Origin: Streptomyces sp. CB02400
GTDB lineage: Bacteria > Actinomycetota > Actinomycetes > Streptomycetales > Streptomycetaceae
Assembly: GCF_001905725.1 (NCBI RefSeq)
Contig: NZ_LIWB01000013.1
Span: forward strand, 124,001 to 188,000
Direction: 5' to 3'
Length of the DNA: 64,000 nt
The notes beneath the pieces were generated by a model. The model worked only from the letters and a program-made list of their open reading frames with translations. It ran no database searches and was not told the DNA's origin. Within the stretch, counting starts at the first letter, position 1, and every line of letters begins with the position of its first letter. This document shows positions 59,963 to 64,000 of this stretch, piece after piece. Position numbers and translations under genes: made by a program.

Positions 59963-61512
59963 GTGGCCCTGCTTTCGCGGTCGGAGGTGTCGGCTGCGTG
60001 CACGGAGACGGCGGCGGCCGTGTCCGTGGGGGTGTCGGGACCGGCGTCCCCGGCGACCGGGACGTCGGGGCGGCCGGGGGTCGCGGGCGCGGGGTGGTCG
60101 ACGGCCCCGGCCGCGGCACGGTCCGCGGGCCGGGTCCCGGCGCGGTCGACAGCCGGGGCACCGGAGCGGGCGGCGCCCGTACCCCGGCCCGCGTCCGCCA
60201 TCGCCTCGCGGTAGCGGGCCACCGTGCCCTGGGCCGCACGCGCCCAGGTGAAGTGCCGCAGCACCCGCTCCCGTCCGGCCGCCCCGAGCCGGGCGCGCAG
60301 CTCCGGGTCGCCGAGCAGCCGGGTCAGCGCGGCGGCCAGCGCCCCCGCGTCGCCGGGCGGTACGGCGAGACACGTCTCCCCGTCGCGGCCGGCCACCTCG
60401 GGAATCGCCCCGCCGGTGGTGGCGACCAGCGGGGTGCCCGTGGCCATGGCCTCGGCGGCCGGCAGCGAGAACCCCTCGTACAGCGACGGCACGCACGCGA
60501 CCTGCGCCGACCGCACCAGGTCGACGAGTTCGGCGTCCGAGATGCCCTTGACGAACTCGACGGCGCCTTCGAGGCCGTACCGCTCCATGGCCTGCGCGAC
60601 CGGCCCCTCCACGGGCCGCTTGCCGACCACGACGAGGTGCGCCTCGGGCTGCTCGGCCCGCACCTTCGCCAGCGCCTCGACGAGGTGGACCAGCCCCTTC
60701 AGCGGCACGTCCGCGCTGGACGTGGTCACGATCCGGCCCGGTACGACCGGCACCGACGGATCGGGCGCGAACAGGTCGGTGTCGGCGCCGATGTGGACGA
60801 CGTGGATACGGTCCTGCCGTACGCCGAGATCGTCGACGATCTCCTGGCGGGAACTGCCGGAGACGGTGAGCACGGACGGCAGACGCCGCGCCACCCGCTT
60901 CTGCATCCGCGTGAAGGCGTACCAACGGCGCACCGAGTACCGCCGCTGCCAGGTCCCGGCGGCGTCCAGCTCCAGCCGCCGGTCGACGGTGATGGGGTGG
61001 TGGATGGTGGTCACCAGGGGGGCGCCGAGGTCGCCGAGCAGGCCGTAGCCGAGGGTCTGGTTGTCGTGGACGACGTCGAAGTCGCCGCGCCGGGCGCGCA
61101 GATGACGTCGGACGCGCAGGGAGAACGTCAGCGGCTCGGGGAAGCCGCCGGTCCACATCGTGCCGACCTCGAGCGCGTCGATCCAGTCCCGGTACTCGTC
61201 GCGCTTCGGGGTGCGGAAGGGGTCCGGCTGGCGGTAGAGGTCGAGGCTGGGCAGTTCGGTGAGGGTGGGGCCGCCGCAGGCCTCGCCGCGGTCCCCGTCG
61301 TGGATCTCGTCGAGGACGGGGTACGGCTGGGCGCCGATGACCTCGACGCGGTGTCCGAGGCGGGCGAGTTCGCGGGAGAGGTGGCGTACGTAGACGCCCT
61401 GCCCGCCGCAGAACGGGTTTCCCTTATAGGTGAGGAGTGCGATGCGGAGCGGTCGCAAGCCGTCGGATGCGGGACCCCGCGAGGGCCCGGCCTGACTGGC
61501 CTCAGCGGTCAC
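59956..61512 (-). CDS. GT4-family glycosyltransferase
   Basis: The product is 518 aa. It has a GT-B fold: N-terminal RIALLTYKGNPFCGGQGVYV and HLSRELARLGHRVEVIGAQP; C-terminal RIVTTSSADVPLKGLVHLVE, ACVPSLYEGFSLPAAEAMAT (the EX7E motif) and GTPLVATTGGAIPEVAG. A disordered Asp/Ala/Pro-rich tail of about 90 residues follows the domain. The enzyme transfers a sugar from a nucleotide donor to a lipid or cell-wall acceptor. The start GTG/ATG region at 61512 lies 55 bp from a KstR box, making this the first gene of a KstR-controlled operon by inference. Confidence 0.92.
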   Translation of the reverse strand: MTAEASQAGPSRGPASDGLRPLRIALLTYKGNPFCGGQGVYVRHLSRELARLGHRVEVIGAQPYPVLDEIHDGDRGEACGGPTLTELPSLDLYRQPDPFRTPKRDEYRDWIDALEVGTMWTGGFPEPLTFSLRVRRHLRARRGDFDVVHDNQTLGYGLLGDLGAPLVTTIHHPITVDRRLELDAAGTWQRRYSVRRWYAFTRMQKRVARRLPSVLTVSGSSRQEIVDDLGVRQDRIHVVHIGADTDLFAPDPSVPVVPGRIVTTSSADVPLKGLVHLVEALAKVRAEQPEAHLVVVGKRPVEGPVAQAMERYGLEGAVEFVKGISDAELVDLVRSAQVACVPSLYEGFSLPAAEAMATGTPLVATTGGAIPEVAGRDGETCLAVPPGDAGALAAALTRLLGDPELRARLGAAGRERVLRHFTWARAAQGTVARYREAMADAGRGTGAARSGAPAVDRAGTRPADRAAAGAVDHPAPATPGRPDVPVAGDAGPDTPTDTAAAVSVHAADTSDRESRATC

Positions 61513-61566
61513 TCTGGGCCCCCTTCTCCCTGCACTGTCCCGCGAGATTACGCCGGGACGCTAATC

Positions 61567-61580
61567 TAGAACAAGTTTCA
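61567..61580. promoter_or_regulatory. KstR-box
   Basis: TAGAACAAGTTTCA fits the KstR consensus TNNAACNNGTTNNA at every defined position. It lies in the divergent region, 55 bp before the glycosyltransferase start and 139 bp before the kstR start. Confidence 0.8.
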
Positions 61581-61718
61581 GAGTTGATCGTTCGGAGGAT
61601 CTGAATCTACCGGCAGGTAGGGGTACTGGGAGCAGTGGATCAGGTGATTCACGCCACGACGGACGGCATGCCATGCTGTCTGATCATCCACCCTCACCGA
61701 CTGTCACGGACGGGACCC

Positions 61719-62408
61719 ATGCCTACGGAAGCCAACAGGGACAAGGCGGCCAGGGCAGCCACAACGGACAAGGCGGGCAAGGCGGCGGCGACGGGAGCCG
61801 GCACCGCGCGGCCCGCCCCGGCCTCACCGCTCACCGAACGCCAGGAGGCGCGTCGGCGCCGCATCCTGCGGGCGTGCGCGCAACTGGCCGGCCGGGGCGG
61901 CTTCGACGCGGTGCAGATGCGTGAGGTCGCGGAGTCCTCGCAGGTGGCGCTCGGCACGCTGTACCGCTACTTCCCGTCCAAGATCCATCTCCTGGTCGCG
62001 ACCATGCAGGACCAGCTCGAGACCCTGCACGGCACGCTGCGGAAGAAGCCGCCGGCCGGCGACACCCCGGCCGAGCGGGTCGCGGAGACCCTGATGCGGG
62101 CCTTCCGCGCGCTCCAGCGGGAGCCGCACCTGGCCGACGCGATGGTGCGCGCCCTGACGTTCGCGGACCGCAGCGTGAGCCCGGAGGTCGACCAGGTCTC
62201 CCGGCAGACCACGATGATCATCCTGGACGCCATGGAGCTCACCGATCCCACGCCCGAGCAGCTCTCGGCCGTCCGGGTCATCGAGCACACCTGGCACTCG
62301 ACCCTGATCACCTGGCTCTCGGGGCGCGCCTCCATCGCCCAGGTCAAGATCGACATAGAGACGGTGTGCCGCCTGATGGATCTGACGGCCGCTGACGGCC
62401 ATCGGTGA
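61719..62408 (+). CDS. kstR: KstR-like TetR-family regulator
   Basis: The product is 229 aa from ATG 61719 (an in-frame upstream start would give 257). The helix-turn-helix reads FDAVQMREVAESSQVALGTL followed by YRYFPSKIHLLVATMQDQLE, and the ligand domain has RALTFADRSVSPEVDQVSRQ and HSTLITWLSGRASIAQVKID. These match mycobacterial KstR (VQMRxVAxxxxVAxGTLYRYFPSKxHLLV, xSEVDQV), the repressor of cholesterol/steroid catabolism that responds to a CoA thioester. The KstR-box upstream supports the assignment. No sterol-catabolism genes are visible nearby. Confidence 0.85.
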   Translation: MPTEANRDKAARAATTDKAGKAAATGAGTARPAPASPLTERQEARRRRILRACAQLAGRGGFDAVQMREVAESSQVALGTLYRYFPSKIHLLVATMQDQLETLHGTLRKKPPAGDTPAERVAETLMRAFRALQREPHLADAMVRALTFADRSVSPEVDQVSRQTTMIILDAMELTDPTPEQLSAVRVIEHTWHSTLITWLSGRASIAQVKIDIETVCRLMDLTAADGHR

Positions 62409-62519
62409 TCACCGGTGAGACCTTCGAAGCCTTTCCGGGGTGCGCGGGTGCGCTGCGCGTCCCACGGTTGACGTGACCCTGCTCATCGAAGCCACCCCTG
62501 GCCCCTTCCCCGCAGGCGG

Positions 62520-62712
62520 GTAGAGTGTCGGCGTCGTCATCACACCGTACGGGGGGAAGCCGGTGCAATTCCGGCGCTGACCCGCAACCGTGAACCGTCC
62601 GCCAGGGCGGTGAGCCGGACTGCCCCGCACGGTTCGTGACCGGCTCACGTGCCCGGCGGATCCGCCGGGCACCGGCACCGTCGAGGTATACGGAGCCGAG
62701 CCGCCGGGGTGT
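62520..62712 (+). promoter_or_regulatory. Cobalamin riboswitch
   Basis: The conserved core is present: GGGGGAAGCCGGTGCAATTC, GCTGACCCGCAACCGTGA, and the later GGTGAGCCGGACTGCC. Downstream pairing elements (GTGCCCGGCGGATCC with GGATCCGCCGGGCAC-type arms) extend to about 62690. It ends ~45 bp before the start codon and should repress when adenosylcobalamin is bound. Exact ends are approximate. Confidence 0.95.
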
Positions 62713-62757
62713 CCCGCGCTGCCCGGTTCCCCGCAGGGAAGAAGGCACCCGCCGATC

Positions 62758-63975
62758 ATGAATGTTCGCCGCAGCGCAGCGGTCCTGGCCGCCGTCGCCG
62801 TGATCGGCGCCGCCACCCCGGCCGCCGCCGACACCTCCCCGTCCCCGTCGCCGTCCCAGGCGCTCCCCTCCGCCCTGTACGGCGACAGCGACCCGCAGTA
62901 CGACGGCGTCTGGCGCCAGTCGCTCGCCCTGCTCGCCCAGCACACGGTGGGCGTCGAGCCGTCGAAGGCGGCCGTCGACTGGCTCACCGGGCAGCAGTGC
63001 GCCGACGGCTCCTTCGCCCCGTACCGCGCCGACACCGCCGCGGCGTGCGACGCGAAGACGATGGTCGACACCAACCAGACCGCCGCCGCCGTCCAGGCCC
63101 TCGCCGCGCTCGGCGGCCACGACGACGTCACGGAGAAGGCCGTCGGCTGGCTGAAGTCCGCGCAGAACAAGGACGGCGGCTGGGGCTACGTGGCGGGTGG
63201 CGCCAGCGACACCAACTCCACCTCCGTCGTCATCGGCGCGCTCGCGGCCGCCGGTGAGAAGCCTGCCGAGGTGAAGAAGGACGGCAAGTCCCCCTACGAC
63301 GCCCTGCTGAGGCTGGCGCTGCCCTGCGAGGGTGACGGCGCGGGCGCGTTCGCCTTCCAGCCGGACAAGAAGGGCGAGCTGGTCGCCAACGCGGACGCGA
63401 CGGCGGCGGGGGTCATCGGCTCGCTCGGTGCGGGCCTGGTCGTCGAACCCGGCAAGGACGGCACCGAGGAAGCGGCGTGCGAGAAGGCCGACGGCCCCGA
63501 GCAGGCCGCCGCCAACGGTGCCGCCTACCTCACCGGCGCACTCGCCGAGAACGGCCACCTCACCTCAGCCCTCGCCGGCGCCGAGGACCAGCCCGACTAC
63601 GGCAACACCGCCGACGCGGTGGTCGCGCTCGCCGCGCAGGGCGCCGGCGAGCAGGCCGACAAGTCCCTGTCCTGGCTGGAGAAGAACGCCGCCGACTGGG
63701 CGGCACAGAGCGGCCCCGCCGCCTACGCCCAGCTCATCTTCGCCGCCCACGCGACCGGCGCCGACCCGCGCGACTTCGGCGGCACGGACCTGGTGAAGCA
63801 ACTGGGCGCGACCGGCCCGGCCGCCGAGAAGACCCTGGTGGCCAAGTCCGACGAGAGGAAGGACGAGGAGTCCGAGTCCGGCTTCGGCGTCTGGTGGATC
63901 ATCGGCATCTGCCTGGTCGCCGGCATCGGCATCGGCTTCCTGATCAGCGGCCGTACGAAGCGGCAGCAGCCGTGA
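62758..63975 (+). CDS. Membrane-anchored alpha/alpha-toroid protein, candidate surface B12-binding protein
   Basis: The product is 405 aa with a signal peptide (AAVLAAVAVIGAATPAAA), a repeated helical toroid (VDWLTGQQCADGSFAPYRAD, TMVDTNQTAAAVQALAALGG, KSAQNKDGGWGYVAGGASDT), and a C-terminal membrane helix (FGVWWIIGICLVAGIGIGFL) with basic end GRTKRQQP. Toroids of this type occur in transcobalamin/intrinsic-factor-like B12 carriers and in prenyltransferase-like proteins. The cobalamin riboswitch immediately upstream makes a B12-uptake role likely: it would capture cobalamin on the outer membrane face. The next gene overlaps by GTGA and probably encodes another uptake component. Function is inferred, not proved. 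Confidence 0.88.
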   Translation: MNVRRSAAVLAAVAVIGAATPAAADTSPSPSPSQALPSALYGDSDPQYDGVWRQSLALLAQHTVGVEPSKAAVDWLTGQQCADGSFAPYRADTAAACDAKTMVDTNQTAAAVQALAALGGHDDVTEKAVGWLKSAQNKDGGWGYVAGGASDTNSTSVVIGALAAAGEKPAEVKKDGKSPYDALLRLALPCEGDGAGAFAFQPDKKGELVANADATAAGVIGSLGAGLVVEPGKDGTEEAACEKADGPEQAAANGAAYLTGALAENGHLTSALAGAEDQPDYGNTADAVVALAAQGAGEQADKSLSWLEKNAADWAAQSGPAAYAQLIFAAHATGADPRDFGGTDLVKQLGATGPAAEKTLVAKSDERKDEESESGFGVWWIIGICLVAGIGIGFLISGRTKRQQP

Positions 63976-64000
63976 TCCGCCGGGCCGCCGTACTGTTCCT
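63972..64000 (+). CDS. Start of the next coupled gene (cut by window end)
   Basis: GTG 63972 overlaps the toroid stop (GTGA) and opens VIRRAAVLF, which looks like a signal or lipoprotein start. Too little is present to identify it. Coupling implies it belongs to the B12-regulated operon. Confidence 0.5.

Noticed and set aside
59770..61569. Plus-strand frame antisense to the glycosyltransferase and methyltransferase
   Set aside because: The minus strand has intact catalytic motifs; this frame is an antisense shadow.

Overview
The window is high-GC actinobacterial DNA, almost certainly a Streptomyces chromosome. The evidence is the strong G/C bias at third codon positions, frequent GTG and TTG starts with GGAGG-type ribosome sites, and characteristic genes: DasR boxes before a chitin-active LPMO, a SCO-type RNase H/phosphatase - zinc-ribbon - Nif3 block, a KstR-type regulator, a B12 riboswitch and a type A RNase P RNA. 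I recognise no complete prophage, insertion sequence or CRISPR array. Accessory material is confined to a few spots.

Layout. 1-12.2 kb: two large divergent secreted proteins, an Rhs/YD-repeat polymorphic toxin with a HINT domain (3' end beyond the window) and an LGFP/FG-GAP repeat protein. 12.2-24.9 kb: housekeeping and metabolic genes (heme-transporter remnant, lipoprotein, primase-polymerase, GDPD, TetR with its operator and a DUF6243-like protein, Rsm22-like methyltransferase, serine hydrolase, Bcr/CflA pump, Gfo/Idh oxidoreductase, SDR, MazG-like, thioesterase, LPMO with two dre sites). 24.9-31.6 kb: a worn region with a LysM-type secreted protein, tRNA-like debris, a VapBC-type pair, two decayed genes, an M23 peptidase, and a frameshifted nuclease-type toxin followed by a possible immunity gene. 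31.6-41.3 kb: rnpB, EamA exporter with AraC regulator, Uma2, MerR, TetR, yaaA, eda, and the RNase H/phosphatase, zinc-ribbon and Nif3 genes.

41.4-51.2 kb: a protein with a twelve-residue tandem repeat tail, a MaoC-type dehydratase, two DHA2 exporters (one with a C-terminal Ig-like extension), a WGxxGxxG sorting-tag protein, a methyltransferase, an amidase and a proline-rich membrane protein. 51.2-57.6 kb: a nitrite/NO module consisting of a DGC zinc-binding protein, a membrane-fused copper nitrite reductase, an NnrS-like membrane protein, a cysteine-bearing HTH regulator and a divergent hemerythrin-DUF2249 protein. 58.1-61.5 kb: an overlapping operon of alpha/alpha-toroid protein, methyltransferase and glycosyltransferase, divergent from kstR and sharing a KstR box. 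62.5-64 kb: a cobalamin riboswitch driving a membrane-anchored toroid protein and a coupled downstream gene cut by the window end.

The most unusual items are the three-cupredoxin, membrane-fused nitrite reductase with its regulator and hemerythrin, the KstR box in front of a glycosyltransferase operon, the frameshifted eCIS-like effector with its neighbour, the 12-residue repeat protein, and the B12-controlled toroid surface protein.
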